The notes under the pieces were generated by a model. The model saw only the letters and a program-made list of their open reading frames with translations, was not told where the DNA came from and did not search any database. From Candidatus Omnitrophota bacterium (GTDB lineage Bacteria; Omnitrophota; Gorgyraeia; Gygaellales; Profunditerraquicolaceae), in the NCBI GenBank assembly GCA_016931435.1, contig JAFGET010000195.1:1-6915 (forward strand): 6,915 nt of DNA, given 5' to 3'. The position numbers were made by a program, and so were the translations under genes. Each line of letters begins with the position of its first letter. Within the stretch, counting starts at the first letter, position 1. This document shows, piece after piece, positions 1 to 4,939 of this stretch.

Positions 1-341
1 GAGACAAATATGATTTTTGCTTTGCAGTCATTGAGGAGATTTTCTATTTCTTGTTCAGTTAACTGTGGGTCTAAAGGAACACAGGTCAAGCCCGCGGCCA
101 TTATGCCCAAATAGATTATTGCCCATTCCGGCCGATTCTCCAGGCATAAGCCAACAAAGTCGCCCTTTTTAAAATTCTCTTTAATAAGAAATGCACCTAT
201 TCTTAAAGAGAGATCTTCTGTTTGCCCATATGTCCACCTCTCCCAGGCAGGGCCTTTTTTTATTTGAAGGCATACCCTATCTGAATACTGGGAAGAAATT
301 TGAGCGAATATCTTATGGATAACCGGATTTTCGTTCTTCAT
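1..341 (-). CDS. AMP-binding acyl-CoA synthetase-like protein, N-terminal part (runs off the window)
   Basis: The frame is open from an ATG at 341 down to base 1 with no stop, giving the first 113 residues of a larger protein. It begins MKNENPVIHKIFAQISSQYS and contains W36-T-Y (the W-T-Y-x-x region near the start of ANL enzymes), K58-K-G-D-F-V-G-L-C-L-E-N-R-P-E-W and later GIMAAGLTCVPLDP. This order is typical of the N-terminal domain of adenylate-forming acyl-CoA synthetases, which activate a carboxylic acid with ATP and transfer it to CoA. The P-loop and the catalytic C-terminal domain lie beyond the window, so substrate and intactness cannot be judged. The start overlaps the stop of the upstream hydrolase gene as ATGA, and I see no strong Shine-Dalgarno sequence, which points to translational coupling. 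Family call is firm; long-chain fatty acyl specificity is only a guess. Confidence 0.85.
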   Translation of the reverse strand, partial: MKNENPVIHKIFAQISSQYSDRVCLQIKKGPAWERWTYGQTEDLSLRIGAFLIKENFKKGDFVGLCLENRPEWAIIYLGIMAAGLTCVPLDPQLTEQEIENLLNDCKAKIIFV

Positions 342-1105
342 AGCGTATCAAGGAACCAATTTTTTACTTCTGTGACGAATTGCCTGGGATAATCCCGCAT
401 TAAGTATTCTGCGTGCGGCCCGTTTTTGATAAAAATTATTTTCTTTATCCCCCCTGCCTTTTGGTATAAGGCCTCGGAATGCCACTGCCTGATTACCCAA
501 TCTCGGCTGCCGTGTATAAACATAATTGGAATGGTGATTTTACCGATATTATCAATAGGCCTTTCCTTGGCCAGCCAGAACGGCCCCGGCCGTACTCCTT
601 TGCCGATTCTTCCCGTAGGATTAAATAAAGTGTATACCGCGTCATTTTTCAAGTCAATGGCCCAGAACCGGTAATCAATTCTCGCCATATTCGACGGAGC
701 GCTGACGCAGATCAGGCTATCCACGCGTTTATCATCGGCAAGAACATTAATGTTGATGCTTGCTCCGACAGAAAAGGCGATTAATCCAATCTTAGGATAT
801 TGAGGAGTAATAAAATCTAATATTGCCCGCAAATCATTACCTTCCCGGCTAGTCCAGGTAAATAAGCCGCTGCTTTTGCCATGCCCGCGAAAATCAAACA
901 TAAAAATATCATACTCTCCCCCAAGTGCTTTAGCCAGCTGCTGCAAAACCACGCACTGTTTACTGTTATAATAGCCATGCGCAATAATGATAACAGCCTG
1001 ACAGCCATTTTTAAAATGCTGGAATGATATTTTCTGGTGGTCAACGGTAGTAAGCGTACCGCTCACTACAGCAGAAATACCTGTTTCAAGGCTTGGAGTT
1101 TTCAT
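338..1105 (-). CDS. Alpha/beta hydrolase (serine hydrolase, lysophospholipase/S33-like)
   Basis: This 255-residue cytoplasmic protein has the full alpha/beta-hydrolase motif order. HGYYNSK at 43-49 carries the oxyanion-hole HG, and FDFRGHGKSSG at 70-80 is the typical strand-4 region. The nucleophile elbow is AFSVG with S112; the first glycine of GxSxG is alanine, which is tolerated. HGSRDWVI at 198-205 carries the acid D202, and GPHAEY carries the base H231. S112-D202-H231 is therefore the likely triad. No signal peptide is seen. The start is supported by AGGA eight bases upstream. It lies 30 bp after the EF-hand gene and overlaps the acyl-CoA synthetase start as ATGA. That pairing suggests acyl-ester or thioester chemistry, but the substrate cannot be read from sequence. 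Confidence 0.88.
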   Translation of the reverse strand: MKTPSLETGISAVVSGTLTTVDHQKISFQHFKNGCQAVIIIAHGYYNSKQCVVLQQLAKALGGEYDIFMFDFRGHGKSSGLFTWTSREGNDLRAILDFITPQYPKIGLIAFSVGASININVLADDKRVDSLICVSAPSNMARIDYRFWAIDLKNDAVYTLFNPTGRIGKGVRPGPFWLAKERPIDNIGKITIPIMFIHGSRDWVIRQWHSEALYQKAGGIKKIIFIKNGPHAEYLMRDYPRQFVTEVKNWFLDTL

Positions 1106-1135
1106 CGCATTTATCCTAAATTAATTGACGAATTT

Positions 1136-1894
1136 TTATCGCTTTTTAAAGATCTCCTGAAGGATTTGTACAGCAACGCTATTGCTTTGAGGAGTATTAA
1201 ATTCATTCTCGCTCAAAAGGTTATCACTATTTGTATCCAGATTATTAAAGTTGGCGCTCGTACTGCGCCATTCACCGTGTGAGATCATCCCGTCGTTGTT
1301 TTGATCGAGCTCACGGAAGGCGGAAATAGGGTACTGCTGCTGATTATAAAATTCATTGCGGTTTAGTTTTCCGTCGTGGTTGAGATCTAGCACTTCAATT
1401 GACCGCCTGTTGCCAGGAGACCATTCTTCGTATGTAATGGCCCCATCGTTATTGTAATCAAGCCCGCTAAATTCATCTAACCCTGAACGTTGATCAAGCT
1501 CCTTAATGCTTAAATTGTCGTTATGATCCCAATCCAGATAATTAAAACCCTGCGTCGTGCCCGTCCATTCGCTGCGTGAAATCACCCCATTTCCGTTGCG
1601 ATCCATTTGGCGGAACTGATCCGAAGGGGTTAAAATTTCCTGATAGCGACCAGCACCGCGCCTCAGTTCTCCGCCTGAGATGGAACCATCTCCATTCCTA
1701 TCGTAGTTATCAAAATACGCCTGCCATTCTGCGTGCGTAATCTTGCCATCGTTATTTTGATCTATCTCCTGGTATTTAATTACCATATCAACGTTGTCTT
1801 CGTTCTTGTTTACCTGCGCCATCCCCTGCGCCAGTCCCCCCACTGATAGGGACAGAATTATGATAAACAGAAAGAGGCAAAGAATGGGTTTCAT
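1136..1894 (-). CDS. Secreted protein with eight EF-hand calcium-binding loops
   Basis: The 252-residue product starts with a signal peptide (hydrophobic stretch 4-20, likely cleavage near GLA-QG at 22-24), so it should act in the periplasm or outside the cell. Eight 12-residue EF-hand loops start at D45, D65, D98, D121, D146, D170, D197 and D220. All have acidic or Asn residues at loop positions 1, 3 and 5 and Glu at position 12. Loops 1, 5, 6 and 7 are near-perfect DxNxDGxI/LxxxE. Loop 4 (DWDHNDNLSIKE) and loop 8 (DTNSDNLLSENE) lack the usual glycine at position 6. Loops are mostly 20-27 residues apart, with one gap of 33 between loops 2 and 3. There is no catalytic domain, so a calcium buffer, sensor or calcium-stabilised binding protein is likely. 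A strong ribosome site (AAGGAG, 7 bases before ATG) fixes the start. It follows the 39-aa lipoprotein gene by 36 bp. Confidence 0.9.
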   Translation of the reverse strand: MKPILCLFLFIIILSLSVGGLAQGMAQVNKNEDNVDMVIKYQEIDQNNDGKITHAEWQAYFDNYDRNGDGSISGGELRRGAGRYQEILTPSDQFRQMDRNGNGVISRSEWTGTTQGFNYLDWDHNDNLSIKELDQRSGLDEFSGLDYNNDGAITYEEWSPGNRRSIEVLDLNHDGKLNRNEFYNQQQYPISAFRELDQNNDGMISHGEWRSTSANFNNLDTNSDNLLSENEFNTPQSNSVAVQILQEIFKKR

Positions 1895-1930
1895 ATATTG
1901 TCTCCTTGTATATATTGTTTATGATATTAT

Positions 1931-2050
1931 CTAATATGTTACTGACGCTGTTTTTCCTGACGGCCCTTTGAAGGTAACTGAATTTTGCCTTTCACATCCG
2001 AGCAAAGAAACCATAGCGACTAACAATACTAATAAAACTAATTTTTTCAT
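1931..2050 (-). CDS. Small lipoprotein, 39 aa (short gene)
   Basis: The reading frame gives MKKLVLLVLLVAMVSLLGCE followed by RQNSVTFKGPSGKTASVTY and a TAG stop. Residues 1-15 form a lysine-plus-hydrophobic signal and L16-L-G-C19 is a classic lipobox, so C19 should be lipidated and only about 21 residues remain in the mature form. The tail alternates polar and hydrophobic residues and could form a beta hairpin. Its ATG overlaps the stop of the upstream 173-aa gene (ATGA), and AAGGAAG six bases upstream is a good ribosome site. Both support a real gene despite its size. With D, E or basic sorting residues absent at +2 other than Glu20, the final membrane cannot be assigned. Function is unknown; the neighbours are two other exported proteins. 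Confidence 0.8.
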   Translation of the reverse strand: MKKLVLLVLLVAMVSLLGCERQNSVTFKGPSGKTASVTY

Positions 2051-2568
2051 TTTTTACTTCCTTTTGTTCCATGGCCCCTATCCTGCTTGCCTATTTCTTT
2101 ACGCGTGCCCTCTTGTTTCATCTTATTCGTCTTTTCTCGTCCTTGCTTTCTCTGGCGTATAGCCTCATGGACTTTGGCGGCCAAATCTCTGCCTTTTAAT
2201 CCTTGCGCCTGCGCTGCGTGCGCTGCTTGGGATACAATATTTCCCGCTTCCTTGGGATGTTCACCATTATTTACCAAATCATTAGCAGTATTAACAATGC
2301 TCTCTAAATCTTTGCCTCTAACCTCTTCCTTAGATAAATCTTTGAGCATATTCTTTAAATCTTCCTTGATTGCCCCTTTATCCAGCATATTCTTTATTGG
2401 TTTTTTGATGGTTTTTAATTCCTGCGGAGTAAATACTTTTTCTTTTTCCAGTTCTTGATTTAGCTGCTTCATGATGTTATCAGTATTCTGCCCTTGGGCA
2501 TAAAGAGATACTGTTGCTAAAAAGAATATGCATACAAAAAGCATGCTTATAATTCTGAAACTTTTCAT
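2047..2568 (-). CDS. Secreted, charged helical protein of unknown function, 173 aa
   Basis: I do not recognise this family. Residues 5-22 form a signal peptide with likely cleavage at SLYA-QG (after A24). The mature protein is rich in Lys, Glu and Gln and looks almost entirely helical. Two stretches resemble each other: around 82-96 (EVRGKDLESIVNTAN) and around 122-137 (QGLKGRDLAAKVHEAI). Both have the pattern G-K/R-D-L-x-x-x-V, so an internal duplication is possible. The last 35 residues are strongly basic and low in complexity (many K, R, Q, G), which could bind nucleic acid, phosphate-rich polymer or the cell surface. AAGGAGG five bases before the ATG fixes the start. The stop overlaps the start of the lipoprotein gene, so the two are probably made together. 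It may be the first gene of the five-gene run. Confidence 0.8.
   Translation of the reverse strand: MKSFRIISMLFVCIFFLATVSLYAQGQNTDNIMKQLNQELEKEKVFTPQELKTIKKPIKNMLDKGAIKEDLKNMLKDLSKEEVRGKDLESIVNTANDLVNNGEHPKEAGNIVSQAAHAAQAQGLKGRDLAAKVHEAIRQRKQGREKTNKMKQEGTRKEIGKQDRGHGTKGSKK
2057..2063 (-). promoter_or_regulatory. Ribosome binding site of the 39-aa lipoprotein
   Basis: On the minus strand AAGGAAG lies six bases before the ATG at 2050, inside the last codons of the upstream gene. It is the main support for calling such a short gene. Confidence 0.7.
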
Positions 2569-2629
2569 CTTCGCCTCCTTGTCCAGGAATTATTTATTAG
2601 AAACATGTTACTTTAGGTTTATTAGTTTA

Positions 2630-2692
2630 TTAGGGACGTGTTATTTTGGGACACTTTGCAAAGTTGCCTGCCCCTTTTTGACACGTCCCCAA
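2630..2692. repeat. Nested inverted repeat (REP/MITE-like) with arms GGGACGTGT / ACACGTCCC
   Basis: The arms at 2633-2641 and 2681-2689 match over 9 bp and extend to 12 bp with one mismatch (2630-2641 with 2681-2692). Inside is a perfect 12-bp palindrome ACTTTGCAAAGT at 2653-2664. The element starts four bases after the stop of the 45-aa gene and lies before the 173-aa gene. No T-run follows the stem, so it is not a textbook intrinsic terminator, though it could protect or end the upstream transcript. It resembles mobile palindromes moved by IS200/REP-type transposases, which is an inference. The rest of the 2569-2695 gap is AT-rich with no convincing promoter. Confidence 0.6.
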
Positions 2693-2695
2693 TAT

Positions 2696-2833
2696 CTAAT
2701 GCACCAGATCCTGCGTAACGCTTGCGCCATGAGAGCCAATATTTATATTGACCTTTAGCACTACCAACACTATAAGCACTATCACTGCTATAATGACAAT
2801 CCACGCCCATTTTGGTAAATCCGGTAAATTCAT
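2696..2833 (-). CDS. Small single-helix membrane protein, 45 aa
   Basis: The product begins MNLPDLPKWAWIVIIAVIVL, with one strongly hydrophobic helix from about residue 8 to 28, and ends in a short polar tail (VNINIGSHGASVTQDLVH). It should be a one-pass inner-membrane protein. An upstream in-frame ATG at 2884 would add 17 residues and overlap the previous gene, but the AAAGGAGG ribosome site at 2838-2845 clearly serves the ATG at 2833, so the shorter form is chosen. It follows the Lmo0937-family gene by 37 bp and is the last gene of the superoxide dismutase run. No named family is recognised. A role in envelope stress is suggested only by its neighbours. Confidence 0.75.
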   Translation of the reverse strand: MNLPDLPKWAWIVIIAVIVLIVLVVLKVNINIGSHGASVTQDLVH

Positions 2834-2837
2834 ATTG

Positions 2838-2845
2838 CCTCCTTT
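2838..2845 (-). promoter_or_regulatory. Ribosome binding site deciding the start of the 45-aa membrane protein
   Basis: AAAGGAGG on the minus strand, four bases before the ATG at 2833, argues against the longer in-frame start at 2884. Confidence 0.75.
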
Positions 2846-2870
2846 CTTATAAAGTTTATGACGTTGAAGA

Positions 2871-3014
2871 CTATCTTCGGCCATTGATGAGCCGCAAAAT
2901 AATCACGATAACAGCAATAACGAGCAGGGCATGAATAAACCCGCCCATTGTGTATGACGAAACCAATCCTAACAGCCAAAGCACAACTAAAACAACTGCA
3001 ATTGTGTACAGCAT
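2871..3014 (-). CDS. Lmo0937 family small membrane protein, 47 aa
   Basis: The frame gives MLYTIAVVLVVLWLLGLVSS, then a YTMGGFIHALLVI segment, and ends RLINGRR with a TAG stop. Two hydrophobic helices (about 3-19 and 27-42) flank a short turn with G24-G25, and the C-terminus is basic. Length, the MLYTIAVVLVVLWLLG start, the GGFIH turn and the basic end match the Lmo0937 family of small two-helix membrane proteins as I remember it. The role of that family is not known, though members are widespread and often near stress genes. GGAAGGAG at 3020-3027, five bases before the ATG, supports translation. The gene lies 36 bp after superoxide dismutase and 37 bp before the 45-aa membrane protein, fitting one operon. 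A 73-aa frame overlapping it on the same strand is a shadow. Confidence 0.88.
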   Translation of the reverse strand: MLYTIAVVLVVLWLLGLVSSYTMGGFIHALLVIAVIVIILRLINGRR

Positions 3015-3050
3015 ATCTACTCCTTCCTTTTTGTTTTTCTGCACTTAACA

Positions 3051-3788
3051 CTATTTTAAATTATCCGCCGCGAATCTCCAGTTGATCAGTTTATCAAGTA
3101 CGGCATTAACGTAGTCCGCGCGGCGATTCTGGTAATCCAGATAGTACGCATGTTCCCATACGTCGATGGTCAATAATGGCTTCACGCCTTTAGTTAAGGG
3201 CGAATCCGCATTACTGGTCTTGATCACCTTAAGCTTGCCGCTATCCAGCACGAGCCAAGCCCAGCCGCTGCCGAATTGGGTAGTCGCCGCAGTTGCCAAT
3301 TCCTTCTTGCATGCATCCACAGTTCCGAAAGAAGCCTCAATCTTTTGTTTCAATGCCGCGGGTGGCTCGCCACCGCCATTCGGAGTTAGGCTGTTCCAAT
3401 AAAACGTGTGGTTCCATGTTTGCGAGGCATTATTAAATATCGCGGCCTTGTCAGTTTTACCTGTTGTTTCAGTTATGATTTTTTCCAGCGGCATGCCGGC
3501 AAACTCCGTTCCTGCTATCAGTTTATTCAGATTGTCTACATATCCTTTATGATGTTTACCGTGGTGGAAGCTGATCGTTTTCGCGGAGATTACAGGCTCC
3601 AGCGCGTTTTCCGCATATGGCAAAGACGGTAAAACATGCACAGTTGCACTTTCAGTCTTTTCATTAATCTTTATTATTCCTCCTTTCTTATAATTACTAT
3701 CCTTATTTACACCATCTCCCATTCCTGCAAATGCTGATCCAAAAAACGAGATGATTATCGCGAATATGGCCATACCTATAAGTTTCAT
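3051..3788 (-). CDS. sodB: Superoxide dismutase, iron-type, exported
   Basis: This converts superoxide to oxygen and hydrogen peroxide. The 245-residue protein has a signal peptide (about 1-21, cleavage at SAFA-G), a linker of about 30 residues and then a complete Fe/Mn SOD from about residue 52 (LPSLPYAENALEPVISAKTI). Metal ligands are H75 in FHHGKHH, H127 in NHTFYW, and D209 and H213 in DVWEHAYY. Q123 in ASQTWNH and A194 in TSNADSPL are the iron-type choices where manganese enzymes usually have Gly and Gln, so iron is favoured. The signal peptide means protection of the periplasm or surface rather than the cytoplasm, unlike most bacterial Fe-SODs. There is no ribosome site before the ATG, but a promoter sits directly upstream. 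It probably heads an operon with the two small membrane protein genes. Confidence 0.95.
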   Translation of the reverse strand: MKLIGMAIFAIIISFFGSAFAGMGDGVNKDSNYKKGGIIKINEKTESATVHVLPSLPYAENALEPVISAKTISFHHGKHHKGYVDNLNKLIAGTEFAGMPLEKIITETTGKTDKAAIFNNASQTWNHTFYWNSLTPNGGGEPPAALKQKIEASFGTVDACKKELATAATTQFGSGWAWLVLDSGKLKVIKTSNADSPLTKGVKPLLTIDVWEHAYYLDYQNRRADYVNAVLDKLINWRFAADNLK

Positions 3789-3794
3789 GATAGT

Positions 3795-3822
3795 ATTATA
3801 GAAGAATTCAAAATGGAGTCAA
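3795..3822 (-). promoter_or_regulatory. Promoter of superoxide dismutase, possibly giving a leaderless mRNA
   Basis: On the minus strand TTGACT (3817-3822) and TATAAT (3795-3800) are 16 bases apart, close to the sigma-70 consensus. Only six bases separate the -10 box from the ATG at 3788, so transcription should begin at or within a base or two of the start codon. That agrees with the absence of a Shine-Dalgarno sequence. Confidence 0.7.
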
Positions 3823-3856
3823 TTGTACCTGGGTATAATGGTAGGATTTTAGTGGT

Positions 3857-3930
3857 GTCCCCGGGCAGAGTCGCTGCCTCGCCTTAGCTTTCATGTAGGC
3901 GAGGCAGCCCCGAGGCTGAAAGCCGGGGGA
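3857..3930. other. GC-rich structured element with a 12-bp hairpin and possible pseudoknot
   Basis: GCTGCCTCGCCT (3873-3884) pairs perfectly with AGGCGAGGCAGC (3897-3908) around a 12-base loop. Loop bases GCTTTCA (3887-3893) are complementary to TGAAAGC (3917-3923) downstream, and CCCCGG (3859-3864) can pair with CCGGGG (3923-3928) as an outer stem, sharing base 3923. It lies upstream of the SOD promoter and beyond the porin-operon terminator, so neither message should carry it. It may be a dispersed palindrome or a small structured RNA; I cannot match it to a riboswitch class. Strand is undecided. Confidence 0.5.
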
Positions 3931-4111
3931 AACATGCCGTTGCTATATTAATGCCCCTCTTTTCAAACATATCACACCCCTTCTATTGATTTCCCAGAAA
4001 TCCTCAACCTGAAACTGGTCTAGTTATTGGGGAGAGGTCACAAGCAGTGGAGATTCCCTTTAGGAGTGGTACAATAGACGGGGGTAGGTCAATGAGATAT
4101 GAAAAGGCGCC
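3931..4111. other. Gene-free stretch, possible decayed element
   Basis: No gene is supported here. On the minus strand one short frame (roughly 4020-3950) reads LDQFQVEDFWEINRRGVI before stopping, which looks protein-like but has no start. A plus-strand ATG at about 4092 stops after seven codons. Both could be remnants of a mobile element, but I cannot name one. Confidence 0.25.
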
Positions 4112-4160
4112 ATAATTTTAAAAGGCCTTACTTTTAACTATAATTTCAAAAGCAAGGCCT
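4112..4160 (-). terminator. Intrinsic terminator after the porin / small membrane protein genes
   Basis: On the minus strand AGGCCTTGCTTTT (4148-4160) pairs with AAAAGTAAGGCCT (4123-4135) with one mismatch and a 12-base loop. It is followed by TTTAAAATTAT, a moderate T-rich tail. It lies about 30 bases after the stop of the last gene of that run. Confidence 0.7.
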
Positions 4161-4189
4161 CTTAAAAATGCTTCCTTGATAATCTCTTA

Positions 4190-4501
4190 TTACGTATCTA
4201 CATATTTTGTTTTTTTATTCATCACCGCGGCTGCTGTTACCATTACCCCCCATATTACAAAAATAGCTGCGGCCATCGGAATCCCGACATGCATCATTTC
4301 CGGTAATGCTTCAATAATGCCGGCAGTTAAAAATGGCGGATAAAGAACAATCTCTCCGTGAGAAACGTGTTCGACTGCTAACATTATTACCCCGCCCCAT
4401 AGCATTGAATTTAACCAATTGATATGGTATTTCTCGGGAATCTTTTTATTTATAGCAGTTGTTACTATTGCCGCACCCGCAGGAACAAGAAAACAAGCCA
4501 T
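4190..4501 (-). CDS. Small three-helix membrane protein, 103 aa (paralogue of the upstream gene)
   Basis: I do not recognise a named family. The protein has three hydrophobic segments at about 3-17, 30-45 and 72-94, with a basic, Pro-containing loop (NKKIPEKYH) between the first two. The second segment carries MLWGGVIMLAVEH, with the polar pair E44-H45 and a further H48 at its end. It aligns with the 104-aa product upstream: the same helix order, MLWG at nearly the same position, an acidic residue plus His after it, and a third helix ending in an F-x-I-W motif. The buried acid-His pair could bind a metal ion or proton, which is an inference. AGGAGG five bases before the ATG supports the start. 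It is the last gene before the terminator. Confidence 0.8.
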   Translation of the reverse strand: MACFLVPAGAAIVTTAINKKIPEKYHINWLNSMLWGGVIMLAVEHVSHGEIVLYPPFLTAGIIEALPEMMHVGIPMAAAIFVIWGVMVTAAAVMNKKTKYVDT

Positions 4502-4516
4502 TTTTACCTCCTATTT

Positions 4517-4582
4517 GCCCTTGTATCCGCTTGGCGAATTATCCCTGCCTACCGGCAGGCAGGCCGAGCGAATGCGAGGGGC
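4517..4582. repeat. Palindromic repeat, copy A, invading a gene end
   Basis: A core hairpin CCTGCC-TACC-GGCAGG (4544-4559) is flanked by imperfect outer arms (4517-4535 and 4563-4582). The 36 bases 4542-4577 are identical to copy B at 4894-4929. The copy covers the last codons and the stop of the 104-aa gene and most of the gap to the next gene. It encodes the tail SPSHSLGLPAGRQG there. Confidence 0.85.
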
Positions 4583-4853
4583 TTTTTAAATTTTCTATCA
4601 AAACCGCGATTATCCATATTATAAACACAGGCGCAAGCATCGCAACGCCCAATCCAGCGCCATTTTTAATCATCCCATCTGTTGTCTTTTCCAGAAACTG
4701 TCCGCCTTCATACCCTAATATATGGTCGATAAAAATCATTACTGCCGCTCCCCATAGCATCATAGCCAAAAAACCTAATTTATAATTCTTCGGCAAAACA
4801 AAACCTGCCAAGGTTGCGCCTGCTGCTGCAGCAGAAGTCGTTGCTAACCACAT
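4539..4853 (-). CDS. Small three-helix membrane protein, 104 aa, with a repeat-derived C-terminus
   Basis: The product begins MWLATTSAAAAGATLAGFVL and has hydrophobic segments at about 3-20, 27-45 and 66-87. The second contains M32-L-W-G35 and D43-H44, followed by GYEGGQFLEK. It is a paralogue of the 103-aa protein downstream; function is unknown and no named family comes to mind. A longer frame starting at 4889 adds twelve residues, but these are coded by the arm of repeat copy B. GGAGG at 4859-4863 serves the ATG at 4853, so the shorter form is chosen. The last 14 residues (SPSHSLGLPAGRQG) and the stop come from repeat copy A, so the original protein probably ended near residue 90. It lies 86 bp after the porin gene and 37 bp before its paralogue. 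Confidence 0.8.
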   Translation of the reverse strand: MWLATTSAAAAGATLAGFVLPKNYKLGFLAMMLWGAAVMIFIDHILGYEGGQFLEKTTDGMIKNGAGLGVAMLAPVFIIWIIAVLIENLKSPSHSLGLPAGRQG

Positions 4854-4858
4854 CTTTA

Positions 4859-4863
4859 CCTCC
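4859..4863 (-). promoter_or_regulatory. Ribosome binding site deciding the start of the 104-aa membrane protein
   Basis: GGAGG on the minus strand, five bases before the ATG at 4853. The paralogue has the same AGGAGG-TAAAA arrangement, which argues against the upstream ATG at 4889. Confidence 0.75.
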
Positions 4864-4866
4864 AAT

Positions 4867-4936
4867 TTGCCTTCGCATCTACTCGGCAAATTGTCCCTGC
4901 CTACCGGCAGGCAGGCCGAGCGAATGCGAAGGGCAA
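4867..4936. repeat. Palindromic repeat, copy B, between the porin and membrane protein genes
   Basis: The inner hairpin CCTGCC-TACC-GGCAGG lies at 4896-4911. Outer arms 4867-4887 and 4915-4936 (TTGCC...TTCGCAT...CTCGGC type) pair over about 20 bases with a few mismatches, better than in copy A. It fills almost the whole gap between the porin stop and the ribosome site of the next gene without touching the porin codons. Confidence 0.85.
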
Positions 4937-4939
4937 TTT

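Noticed and set aside
2087..2458. 123-aa plus-strand frame rich in Ser, Phe and Cys
   Set aside because: It is the reverse-strand shadow of the 173-aa secreted protein, with no ribosome site and shadow-like composition. The other plus-strand frames were rejected for the same reason.
2630..2692. Standard intrinsic terminator
   Set aside because: The stem has a loop of about 39 bases and no T-run on either strand.
2834..2884. Longer start for the 45-aa membrane protein
   Set aside because: It overlaps the previous gene, and the AAAGGAGG site lies downstream of this start, pointing to the ATG at 2833.
2830..3051. 73-aa minus-strand frame with several Cys residues
   Set aside because: It is a different reading frame over the Lmo0937-family gene. 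That gene has the ribosome site, two clean helices and a known family; this one is Cys-rich nonsense.
4854..4889. Twelve-residue N-terminal extension of the 104-aa membrane protein
   Set aside because: It is coded by the arm of repeat copy B and lies upstream of the real ribosome site.
4517..4936. CRISPR array, from two similar palindromic repeats
   Set aside because: There are only two copies, separated by a real gene, with no regular spacers and no cas genes.
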